From Stentor roeselii (taxonomy: Eukaryota > Ciliophora > Heterotrichea > Heterotrichida > Stentoridae): 64,000 bases of DNA. Each line of letters begins with the position of its first letter. Position 1 is the stretch's first letter. The notes beneath the pieces are model-generated. The model was not told the DNA's origin. It did no database searches and saw only the letters and a program-made list of their open reading frames with translations. Made by a program: the position numbers and the translations under genes. Shown in pieces: positions 47,301 to 55,190 of the stretch. The stretch spans positions 1 to 64,000 of the forward strand of contig RSEH01000055.1 of NCBI GenBank assembly GCA_006503475.1. Direction: 5' to 3'.

Positions 47301-49474
47301 CTGAGTTTCCCTTGCGACATAATCGCGATTCTATCAGCGAGAACATCAGCTTCTTCCATATAATGAGTGGTCAATATAATGATTTTTCCATTTTTGTTGT
47401 TTTTCAGCATGTCCCACATATGGCGCCTTGCAGTCAGGTCCATTCCTGAAGTAGGCTCATCTAGAAGGACTATTTGGGAATCTCCGATTAAAGCTAGAGC
47501 TAATTGAAGTTTTCGCTTCTGACCTCCTGATAAGTTCTTGGCCTCTACGTCGCATTTTGATGTTAATTCCAGTTCTTTTAGCTTTATACTGCTTAGTTCT
47601 TTTATTAGTTTCGAGTCGTTTATGCCTTTGAACTTGCAAAAAAGACTCATGTGCTCGAAAGGTGTTAGATCTGGGAAGAGGATGTTTTGTTGAGGACAGA
47701 CTCCTAGTTTTTCACGAAGGTTTTCAAGGTCTTTTGATAATAGAAGGTTATTCACTGTCATTTCACCCGAACTTGGAGGGATTAGACCTGTGAGCATTGA
47801 TATTGTGGTTGTTTTACCGGCACCGTTGTGACCTAGTAAGGCGAAGATTTGACCTTCGAATATGTCTAGGTCGAGACCGTCTACTGCTATTTTATTCTGG
47901 AATCTTTTAGAGAGTCCTCTCACGATCATGGCTTTACCGTTGTTTTTCTGCGACTCAAGCGCACTATCAACATTTTCAACCGAATCCGGCCATTGCACAG
48001 TTTCCTTTCCCAAATCATTTTGATAAACAGTACTTTTTCGCCTACACCAAAATTCCTTCGTAAACAAAAAGTACCACTTCCTCTTGACTCCCCACTCAGT
48101 AGGCCAAACAGCTTCTAAATAAGCAGCCAAAAGACTAAGATAAACAATATCAATAATAATCATTCCAAAGTAAAGTCCATGAGAAAAGTTCGAAATTTCA
48201 TATCTCGAATTATCAGGCTGCATGCCTCGCTGTCCTTGTTCAAGTCGAGTGATCACATTGGTACCAAGACTAAAAGCAACACAAGGCAACAACGAAGCCC
48301 CTGCTTTTTTATTCATACTCAACAAGGGGTCATTCACAGCGAAACTAACGAAGTAGCTTCCAATGAAAACAGGGACTCCAATCAAAACTGCACTTCGAGA
48401 CTTAGAAAAAAAAACGCTTAAAAATATGCTGAAAGCGATGCAGGATATAGAAAAAAGCCAAAAGTACAAAAAAATCAACCCGGGCCTGGAAAATGTGAAG
48501 ACTTTCATGCCGACTGTGATAAGAGTAATTAAAATGCTGATTACTGTGTAAATAGCAAGATAATAAGTGATCCATGAACACCAGTAAGCTGAACTTTTCA
48601 GTCCCATCATCATCATCATCTCTTTTGTACGTGTTTCTTTGTCTTGCACTATTAAAGATAACAGTCGACAAACGGGGATCAGGAATGAAAAAATCAAGAG
48701 AAAGACTAAAGTGTTTCCTAGGTTTTCAAGGAAAGTATCTTCTGTGTAGTCGTCAAATCGCATTGGCATGAACAACGCGTTGATTGATTTTTTGGTTGAA
48801 TTGTTTTCACTTAGGAGGTAGTTGTTTGTCAGGCCCATTAATGATAAAAAACCGTATCTGTAGAAGTCACGAAGATGGTCTGTTGGAGATACTATCAACT
48901 CGTTGTAAGATGGGTTTGAGTCTAGGTTAAAGATTTGAATGAATTGACCTAGTCGACGGTTTCGACGAGTTGAGTAGGTTTCGGTGATGTTGAACCTTAG
49001 CCATAGTTTGTATGATTTTGAGGAATAGGACTCGAATTTCACTGCAAAGCATATTTTTCTCTTATCTTCATAGTTTGAACTCGTGATATAGTCCTCAAAT
49101 TCCGCTTCAGATTTAAAGTCAATAAATTTTCCTTCAAGTCCTGGTTGAAACAATGAAATTCCACTCTTCATGAAGTTTTTGTATTGTTCATCTGAAGAGA
49201 TAATTGAATAATACAATTCGTAGTTATCATCAAGATCTCGGCACCCTTTGAAAGGAATTTGATTTTGATTGAATGAAATATATTTTGAGTCTTCCAACTG
49301 GTCACTGAATGACTGCTGGTCTTTGTAGGATGGAGGAATCGCTTTTCGGAGAAGTCCAATGACAATCATTGTGATTATAGGGAAAACAATTTCAGATATC
49401 GAACCTCGAATGCGACGTCGCCATAAAATCCAGTTTTTGTAAAGCAGAGCTTTATATTGGATCCAAAAGCCCAT
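44375..49474 (-). CDS. ABCA-type full ABC transporter, 1699 aa
   Basis: Same architecture as the gene at 35258-40360 and nearly the same length. Walker A of NBD1 GHNGAGKTT near 548, LSGGQKRKLQLALAL, IVLLDEPTSGMD; NBD2 GVNGAGKTT near 1340, YSGGNKRKLSVAMAL, VVFLDEPSAGMD. Identity with the paralogue is very high in the ATPase cores (stretches of 40 or more identical residues) and lower in the first extracellular loop (~60-220), the second extracellular loop (~930-1070) and the C-terminal ~150 residues, suggesting different lipid or substrate handling. Starts in TATAAATGGG like its partner and ends in TAG. Probable lipid exporter or flippase in plasma or vesicle membrane. Confidence 0.95.
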   Translation of the reverse strand: MGFWIQYKALLYKNWILWRRRIRGSISEIVFPIITMIVIGLLRKAIPPSYKDQQSFSDQLEDSKYISFNQNQIPFKGCRDLDDNYELYYSIISSDEQYKNFMKSGISLFQPGLEGKFIDFKSEAEFEDYITSSNYEDKRKICFAVKFESYSSKSYKLWLRFNITETYSTRRNRRLGQFIQIFNLDSNPSYNELIVSPTDHLRDFYRYGFLSLMGLTNNYLLSENNSTKKSINALFMPMRFDDYTEDTFLENLGNTLVFLLIFSFLIPVCRLLSLIVQDKETRTKEMMMMMGLKSSAYWCSWITYYLAIYTVISILITLITVGMKVFTFSRPGLIFLYFWLFSISCIAFSIFLSVFFSKSRSAVLIGVPVFIGSYFVSFAVNDPLLSMNKKAGASLLPCVAFSLGTNVITRLEQGQRGMQPDNSRYEISNFSHGLYFGMIIIDIVYLSLLAAYLEAVWPTEWGVKRKWYFLFTKEFWCRRKSTVYQNDLGKETVQWPDSVENVDSALESQKNNGKAMIVRGLSKRFQNKIAVDGLDLDIFEGQIFALLGHNGAGKTTTISMLTGLIPPSSGEMTVNNLLLSKDLENLREKLGVCPQQNILFPDLTPFEHMSLFCKFKGINDSKLIKELSSIKLKELELTSKCDVEAKNLSGGQKRKLQLALALIGDSQIVLLDEPTSGMDLTARRHMWDMLKNNKNGKIIILTTHYMEEADVLADRIAIMSQGKLRCCGSSLFLKSRYGVGYYLTLVRNQENLKNTKKIEKFVTRHVDNAKIMNDFQGEVTFQLPSASSSQFSRFFEVLDEKFEKFGLLSYSMSATTLEEVFLRVARGDEELKMKDKKEENDEKTELLRENSFKLERDKEKGSLFFKHFKALLKKRALATLRDKKTMFFEVFIPIILVIVGLSLMMIPGFLKEYSSYELRVSRYPETQKVHFGGDEKCYKFVENMKNVKKFQTNTKNQEDFSDYLFDNLDDQPKIVNSYYFSNCDEEGLFNISIINDQKAFQSYATSFGAISKEILKETKGINIKYYNHPLPNTESMSKVGGTGDGFLGSLVFSLGFSFIPTGIVLFITKERENNIKHQHMISGVSLSAYWLSNLFWDLLKHSIPAIVCSLMILAFQVDIYNDDNDDYGAMWVLIVLGGVCEVPFSYALSFLFKSHSTAQIATLLMSFVTGAIFPSSIYVMHIFKESRKAGVALSWLLRIFPNFCFGWGVLNIGAKTNFAFFFERKEPFNAFDIRSAGGCMLMMGIITFVYFGIVVLLELFETNPAFARCLLGRKDVEDELCVLDDDVAREAEVANETQPKDVQVNVKKALKCFKLKGKVFPAVHRVSFNVYHEECFALLGVNGAGKTTLFKILTGELFCDQGSAHVGGFCVTKELAKARNFIGYCPQFDAISELLTGREHLELYAHIKGIPKEKIEEQVDYMLENMDLLQYRDILAGTYSGGNKRKLSVAMALIGNPSVVFLDEPSAGMDPEARKNMWKILGSIKKQKSSVILTTHSMEEAEALCDRMTIMVKGRLKCIGTSTWIKNKFGDGYELEVKIEPPNQEQVADLIQKFGNFQNSHLGVTFESIRIVLDAANIGFLMESIRPLAPGAYIYNFIVTEGAISLENLANWCLVEMSGREIFNWLSAEFLVVEVIEHYHLMFKFKVKRQEEKSIGYLFSVVENSKKELKISDYAVSMTSLEQIFNGFAKKAEADEDRY

Positions 49475-49639
49475 TTATATTCAAATGATGAAAATAATAA
49501 AGTGAAGATTATGGTTTTATTGTGGAATCTGAGTTTTATTTCCAGTGGAATTATTATAAAAGTCATTTAGAATGAAATTTTTAAGATTAAAGTATTTGTT
49601 ATCTTATTAAGGATGAATTTGTCTCCATATTTATGGTTT

Positions 49640-50293
49640 TTAAGCAAGTTTTATTTTAGTTTTTAAGGAATTGGTCGATTTTACATTGTTTAAAAGTGCA
49701 GATGGACTGACACTTGATTTCCCAGGTACTTTGCCATTTCTTTGAAAGCCTCTTCTAGTGTCACTACCATTTCTGGAAATCAGTAAATTTTCAGAACAAC
49801 TTCTATTTTTATCAATTTCCTTTTTTCCTATCCCACCCTTATAAAAACTTCTAGCCTCACCTTCAAAACCTTTCTTCAGCTGTTCAAACTGCAATAAAGT
49901 CTTTTCAATTTTACTAAAATTCTCCACACAAACAATTTTACTTGCCTTTAAAACCTCTTCATCCCTTTTCAAAATCTGTTTCTCGACCCTAAAAAGCGCT
50001 TCAAAAACAAATTCTCTACAAAACAAAAACTTTGATTCATTAAAAAACCAGAGACATTCCCTTTGAACCCTGGATGAATTCTTTACAACATTTTCTTTAT
50101 ACCTCTCTAAAAACTCAATTTTTTGCATCAAAACTTTTTCCTTCATTTCAACTTCTCTGATTTTTTCATCCAGTTCTTTTTCCCTATCAACAGAAGATCC
50201 TCTTCCCTGACATTCTTCAAGTTTTCCAAGTTTCCTGTCAATATCCTCAATATTTTTCTGCATTTTCTCTAAAATCCTTTCAGTTTTTCTCAT
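49640..50293 (-). CDS. Coiled-coil protein of unknown function, 217 aa
   Basis: Residues 1-75 and ~100-150 are Lys/Glu-rich heptad coiled coil (RILEKMQKNIEDIDRKLGKL; EKELDEKIREVEMKEKVL). The last 60 residues are basic and Ser/Arg/Asn-rich (GSDTRRGFQRNGKVPGKSS). No known domain. The start lies only 6 bp after the stop of the AP-4 beta gene on the same strand, so no separate promoter space exists outside coding DNA. Starts TTTATGAG; ends TAA. Confidence 0.65.
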   Translation of the reverse strand: MRKTERILEKMQKNIEDIDRKLGKLEECQGRGSSVDREKELDEKIREVEMKEKVLMQKIEFLERYKENVVKNSSRVQRECLWFFNESKFLFCREFVFEALFRVEKQILKRDEEVLKASKIVCVENFSKIEKTLLQFEQLKKGFEGEARSFYKGGIGKKEIDKNRSCSENLLISRNGSDTRRGFQRNGKVPGKSSVSPSALLNNVKSTNSLKTKIKLA

Positions 50294-50299
50294 AAATTA

Positions 50300-52528
50300 T
50301 TAGCTACTCTGGAGAAAGCCAGCAGCTGAACTATTAAAAACATTCAAAAAAGTGTTGTTCAAAGCAGGGTCCTGAGCTTTTACAACAAGACTCGCAGTTT
50401 TATTAGAAGGAGTTGCAGTAAATTCAACCAAAAACACTTTTTCACTTGCCAAGTCCCTTGCAAAGAAAAAGAACTTGAAAACTCCTAAATTATCTCCAGA
50501 GGCAATGCAATAAATGCCTTCATTCGCCATGATTTTCTCGACATCTTCAATATTAATCATTCTACTAAGTCTTCTTTCTTGTTGAGTGGTTTGACTAAGT
50601 CTTTCCCAATAATTTTGAAACTCTTCAGCATCCATCACAAAACTTTTATCAATTTCAAAAGCGCCAGGTCCAACAGCAAGAGAATCTAAACTAAGCAGGT
50701 CAGGAGCTGGAACATTTTCAACTTCAGGAACAGTAAATTCAGGTCTTGGTTTATTTAAAGTTTTCGCTGGTTTCTGATAAATTACTGAAAGTTGATTGAA
50801 TTCTTGTGAAAGAATTTCTTGAACGTCAGTCATATCGTCTTCTAAGAAATTTTGAATAGGATGTTTTGACATGTTTAAAATTTCATTCGCTGTTGATGGG
50901 CCTTGTCTTAGAAGCTCGTAGTAAAAACCGGCTCTGTCAAGAAGGTCGGGATTTTCACATTCATTGAGAAGTTTCTGGTAGAGTTGAGGAAGAATGTCTT
51001 TCATCTCACCTGCTCGCTTTAGGAATAAACGAACTGTTGCTGTTAGGATCGCGTGAGTGATTTGAAGGTTTTCGTTGCAGTTTAAGAGAGTTATTAGGTT
51101 TTCGATTATGTATGGAGCGTCTGTTATGTCTTCGCCGAACTCTCCGATCATCCAGATTATTGCTGCTTTGCCTTCGTCTTCACTGGATATTTCTAAGTAG
51201 TTTTCAATTTGGACTAATACTTCTAGACTTATGTGACGGTATTTTCGGACTAGGTCTTTCATTGCTACTAGAGTTTCGGTTATCACGTAGTCGATGTTTA
51301 GGGAAAGGAAACTTAAAAGTTGACGGACTATTGCAACGCAGGCTGGGGATATTTTGGTACCGATTTTAGAGATTGCTTGAATGGATTTCTTACTTATTTC
51401 AACATTAACATCAGTCACATACGCACTAAGTTCAACAATAATATCATTAACCGATCCTTCCGAGACAATCATAGTCAAAATATCAATTTTCATAAATTTG
51501 ATATAAGTCGGTTCATCAAACTTGCAAAAGAAAGTCTTAAAGTCATTTTCAAAAGCACTAGCAGCACCTTTAGAAATAAGTAAATGAATATGAGCCAAGA
51601 CACAATACGCCAGTTCATAAGACCCACCAACCTCAGCTCCAGCAAAAAGTGTGATTAAAGCAGGATGAATCCTTCCATAAACCTGTCGAGTCATAAGCTG
51701 ATTTTCCTTAGTATAGTTCAAAAAAACCTTAATACATCCTAAAACAACACTACTCGACGAATGCTTAAGCCTTTCCTCTAAAATATTCAAAATATCAAGC
51801 ATTTCATCATCTCCAGAAGGCGAATACCTCGCAACCAAATCAAAAACAATGCTCTGTCCAAATTCCGTATAATTTCCAATACGATTGAGTAAATAAATAA
51901 CCATTCTTCTATTAATCGCGATTCCTCCTTCCTCCTCTAAAATTTCATTAAGCGAGACAATAGAATTGATAGAGACCATGGCATCAGGGTCTCTAATCAG
52001 TTCATATAAATTATTCACAAAATTGTTTCCAACAACTAAATTTTTCGAATACCTGTGAAGTTTAACCAGTCCAATCACAGCAGTTTTCCTCACATAAGGG
52101 TCAGGATCAGTCATTCCATCCTGAATAGCAGACAAGATATACTCAACAGCTGCAGGAAAGCGAAGACTACAAAGGTACCTCAAAGCAAGTCCTCTAATCT
52201 GAGGATTTGGGGTAGAATGTCTCTTACAGTCTTTACAAAACGTATTAATTGCCATCAAAGCTTGTTCTTGATGTGACTCGACATAATTAACCAGGTATAA
52301 ATAAATCATCTTCTTCTGCACGATATCATCCGTATGTGAAATCAAGACCATGTCCGTGAATAATACAGAGACGTCAACTCCTAAAGTCATATGCGCGATC
52401 ACCTTTTTAATCACTTCACGTCGCTTCAAATTGTCTCTTTCACTCATTATTCCCTTCAATGAAGTCCTCAACTCAAGCACCTCTCCTTTCTTGTTTTCCA
52501 CGAAGAACTGGGGTGGAGATGAAGCCAT
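50300..52528 (-). CDS. AP4B1: AP-4 complex beta-adaptin, 742 aa
   Basis: The N-terminal ~550 residues are the adaptin HEAT-repeat trunk: DIVQKKMIYLYLVNY, AINTFCKDCKRHSTPNPQIRGL then ALRYLCSLR, DPDPYVRKTAVIGLVKLH. The region KTFFCKFDEPTYIKFMKI and EGKAAIIWMIGEFGEDI, the length (human AP4B1 is 739), the short hinge without a clathrin box, and FNQLSVIYQK fit beta-4 better than beta-1/2. The C-terminal ~120 residues match the beta appendage (VEKIMANEGIYCIAS... FKFFFFARD...VFLVEF). AP-4 sorts cargo from the trans-Golgi network without clathrin. The start is 5 bp from the divergent Utp7 gene's start. Synonymous codon use changes at ~50880 and ~51380. Confidence 0.88.
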   Translation of the reverse strand: MASSPPQFFVENKKGEVLELRTSLKGIMSERDNLKRREVIKKVIAHMTLGVDVSVLFTDMVLISHTDDIVQKKMIYLYLVNYVESHQEQALMAINTFCKDCKRHSTPNPQIRGLALRYLCSLRFPAAVEYILSAIQDGMTDPDPYVRKTAVIGLVKLHRYSKNLVVGNNFVNNLYELIRDPDAMVSINSIVSLNEILEEEGGIAINRRMVIYLLNRIGNYTEFGQSIVFDLVARYSPSGDDEMLDILNILEERLKHSSSSVVLGCIKVFLNYTKENQLMTRQVYGRIHPALITLFAGAEVGGSYELAYCVLAHIHLLISKGAASAFENDFKTFFCKFDEPTYIKFMKIDILTMIVSEGSVNDIIVELSAYVTDVNVEISKKSIQAISKIGTKISPACVAIVRQLLSFLSLNIDYVITETLVAMKDLVRKYRHISLEVLVQIENYLEISSEDEGKAAIIWMIGEFGEDITDAPYIIENLITLLNCNENLQITHAILTATVRLFLKRAGEMKDILPQLYQKLLNECENPDLLDRAGFYYELLRQGPSTANEILNMSKHPIQNFLEDDMTDVQEILSQEFNQLSVIYQKPAKTLNKPRPEFTVPEVENVPAPDLLSLDSLAVGPGAFEIDKSFVMDAEEFQNYWERLSQTTQQERRLSRMINIEDVEKIMANEGIYCIASGDNLGVFKFFFFARDLASEKVFLVEFTATPSNKTASLVVKAQDPALNNTFLNVFNSSAAGFLQSS

Positions 52529-52533
52529 TTATA
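52529..52533. promoter_or_regulatory. 5-bp divergent start-codon spacer
   Basis: The near-palindrome CCATTTATAATGG (52525-52537) carries the ATG of AP-4 beta on one strand and that of Utp7 on the other, with only TTATA between them. Both strands present TATAA directly before ATGG. Confidence 0.75.
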
Positions 52534-54009
52534 ATGGATAAAAGACTGCAGGCCAGACTAAAGGCTGCGCATTCTTACTACCATGAAGACCGCGCGATAA
52601 ACGCCCAGCAGTCTTTGCTGCTGACCCAGCAAGAAGGCTTTCTTCTTCCTGATGAAGGCGAAATCACAGCGCGAGTCAAGCAAGAGCAGATAAAAGGACT
52701 TGTTCCTCTTTACACAAGTTCGAAAATGATTGATTTGAACTTGAAGTTTGGTGGGTATTTCTTGGACTATACTCGAAATGGCTCGTTTTTAGCACTTGCT
52801 GGGCAACAAGGGCATCTTTCATTGATTAACTGGCGTGATTTTAAAGTACTTACTGAGTTTCATACGAAAGAACTTGTTAGAGATGTTAAGTTTTTGCATA
52901 ATGAACTACTTTTCGCTGTCGCTCAAAGGAAAAATTTGTTTATTTATGATAGTCAAGGACAAGAAGTGCATAATTTAAAGAATCATGTAGAACCTCAGAA
53001 GTTGGAATTTTTGCCTTATCATTTTTTGCTTGTTTCTTGCAATAATCACGGGTTTCTCAAGTATGCAGATGTTAGCACTGGAAAGCAAGTTGCTGAACAT
53101 CGCTTTCGATTTGATCAGGTCAATGATATGAAGGCTAATCCTTGGAATGCCGTTGTCGCTGTCAGTGATGGAAAAGGAATTGTCTCGATGTGGACTCCGA
53201 ATGTTAATAAACCTGTTGTTCGAATTGTTGCTCATAATGGACCTGCACTCGCGTTGGCTATTGATCAACGAGGACTTTATATGGCTTCGAGTGGCGCTGA
53301 TAACAAAGTTAAGATTTTTGATGTTAGGAATATTGATGAACCGCTTTATGAGTACTGGACTCATGCACCCGCTAAGGTTTTAGATATCAGTCAAAATGGA
53401 TTACTTGCGGTTAATGAAGGAACTTGTGTTAAAATTTGGAAGGATTGGCAGGTGACCAAGCAAAAATGCCCATACATGGAAGAAAAATCCAAAACATCAG
53501 TCCTGGACTTTAAATTCGTCCCATTCGAAGACTTGCTAGGTCTCGGAACCCTAAACGGTTTCCATCAAATCTGCATTCCAGGTTCAGGCCTGGCGAATTT
53601 CGACTCCTTAGAGCAAAACCCATTCCAAAGCAAGCGTCAAAGACAAGAGCTCGAAATAAGATCCCTTCTCGACAAGCTTCCGGCCGAGAGCATCGTCTTA
53701 AACCCTCACGAAATCGGTACAATAGACCCTGCATCAAAAGAAGTCCTCGAAGCAGAAGCCAAAGCAGATCGAGAAGAACGTGAAAAGCAAGACCAAGAAA
53801 AGCGTAAAAAGAAGAAAAATCCTGAAGAAAAGACTAAAAAACAATCCGTTCACGATAAAAAAACTCGAGAAAAAATCCAGGAGTCGATAAAAGTTCAAGA
53901 AAAACCGAAACACGAGATAAAAATGCAGAACGTGAAAGATATCAAGTTTTTAAATGAAGTCACTGCAGAGTTGTTAGGACTTCCAACTAAGAAAAAGAAG
54001 CTTGAGTAG
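52534..54009 (+). CDS. UTP7: Utp7/WDR46 small-subunit processome protein, about 491 aa
   Basis: Starting at MDKRLQARLKAAHSYY. An earlier in-frame Met at 52459 would overlap the AP-4 beta gene. The N-terminal helix region with LLLTQQEGFLLPDEGEITAR and the phrase GGYFLDYTRNGSFLALAGQQ are hallmark Utp7/BING4 sequences. A WD40 propeller follows (~60-330; FDVRNIDEPLYEYW), then the BING4CT domain (DFKFVPFEDLLGLGTLNGF, then PGSGLANFDSLEQNPF), and a Lys/Glu-rich tail. Utp7 is a core part of the U3 SSU processome for 18S rRNA maturation in the nucleolus. Codons are G/T-ending from ~52700 to ~53450 and A/C-ending afterwards. Confidence 0.93.
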   Translation: MDKRLQARLKAAHSYYHEDRAINAQQSLLLTQQEGFLLPDEGEITARVKQEQIKGLVPLYTSSKMIDLNLKFGGYFLDYTRNGSFLALAGQQGHLSLINWRDFKVLTEFHTKELVRDVKFLHNELLFAVAQRKNLFIYDSQGQEVHNLKNHVEPQKLEFLPYHFLLVSCNNHGFLKYADVSTGKQVAEHRFRFDQVNDMKANPWNAVVAVSDGKGIVSMWTPNVNKPVVRIVAHNGPALALAIDQRGLYMASSGADNKVKIFDVRNIDEPLYEYWTHAPAKVLDISQNGLLAVNEGTCVKIWKDWQVTKQKCPYMEEKSKTSVLDFKFVPFEDLLGLGTLNGFHQICIPGSGLANFDSLEQNPFQSKRQRQELEIRSLLDKLPAESIVLNPHEIGTIDPASKEVLEAEAKADREEREKQDQEKRKKKKNPEEKTKKQSVHDKKTREKIQESIKVQEKPKHEIKMQNVKDIKFLNEVTAELLGLPTKKKKLE

Positions 54010-54023
54010 TATATAATATTGTT

Positions 54024-55177
54024 ATGAACAGCTCCTTCATGTACAGCTTCGACGAACAATCCAGACCTCCTTCTGGAAAGCGTGGACTTATCGTCAAGCA
54101 TGACCCAAATCGGTCTATTTCTCGACCAAAGACGAAAAAGGTTGAAAATCCTGCGATTTTAGAAAAAAGAGTTGAAAGCCTTGAAAAAAAACAAGAACTT
54201 TGGAAAGAAAGAGAACAGGTCTGGGGAAAAGAGAAGAAATCTCTGAAGTTTGCTTTGAAAAATGTAAAAAATATTCAGGCTGTCAAGGACCCGGATGAGT
54301 ATTACCGCAACTTACTGAACAACTGGCATCAATCACATAAAAATCTTAGACCTCCTGTTGATTCTTTCTCGGAAGGACTTGAAAAAGTTAGAAATTTCTT
54401 GAATTGGGTCCTTGAACAGCATGGGGAGACTCCTTTGAAATATATTCAAAAACTTGCAAAGGAACAATTTTTGAATTTAGAAAAACTTGAAAATGACTAC
54501 CGACTTCGAACTGAGGAGAAAGAAAATAACTCGAATAGGATGATTGAGTCTTTGAGAAGAGAAAATGAACAACTTACTGAGAAAATGACTTCTGGAATGC
54601 AAGATGTCATCAGCTGTCTTCAAATAAAAATACAAGAACTTACAAATGAACTTCTTGCTGCCAAAAAGGAAGTTGAAAGTAAAAAGGTGAAGGTAAATAG
54701 GCTGAAGAAGCTGATATTTTAAATCAACTTTCAATTGCACGTGAAAAAGATGAACTTAAAGACAGGGAAATCTCTGAATTCAAGTCAAATATTCATGTCT
54801 TAGAAGAACAGATAGAAAGTCTACAGGAATCTGCTGAAGCACGAAAAGCAATAAAAAACCTTCCCTTATGTGAAATCGCTGAAGACTCACAGCAAGCCAT
54901 CGAAAAATTAATCACTCAGCTACGTGACACAGAAGATGAAAACGGAAGACTGAGGAAAATGAATGAAGTTTTTGAATATGAAATAGAAAATCTCCAAAAA
55001 CATAAAATTTCAGAGAAAAAAAATAAAAATTGCAAAGTTTTTGACCCTTTTGCTATGAAAAATTCTGCTGTTCAAACTTGCAATTTTGATGAAATGGATA
55101 AAAAGGACTGGATGCAGGTTTTGAATTGTTTTGCTTTAGGTTTAGAGGCTTTTTTAGTGAAGCCGGATTTGTATTAA
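54024..55177 (+). CDS. Coiled-coil protein of unknown function, about 379 aa, one very small intron
   Basis: Frame 1 (54024-54722) and the frame that ends at 55177 join if 14 nt at 54687-54700 (GTGAAGGTAAATAG) are removed, giving AAKKEVESKK followed by AEEADILNQLSIAREKDELK. The joined protein has a basic N-terminal 45 residues, a helical segment with DEYYRNLLNNWHQSHKNLRP and ~200 residues of coiled coil, then a conserved-looking end (DEMDKKDWMQVLNCFALGLE). No known domain. It starts 14 bp after the Utp7 stop and ends 13 bp before the giant surface-protein gene. An intron of 14 nt is outside the 15-nt size of all others here, so a one-base sequence error in a 15-nt intron is the simplest alternative. 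Confidence 0.7.
54687..54700 (+). other. Putative 14-nt intron (GTGAAGGTAAATAG) or one-base indel
   Basis: GT...AG with the only length that rejoins the two frames at a natural place. All other introns in the window are 15 nt. Confidence 0.5.
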
Positions 55178-55190
55178 TTTTAGTTAATAA

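Noticed and set aside
52459-52533. Upstream Met for Utp7 giving a 516-residue protein
   Set aside because: The added 25 residues overlap the AP-4 beta coding start, and MDKRLQARLKAAHSYY at 52534 in a TATAATGG context matches the usual Utp7 beginning better.
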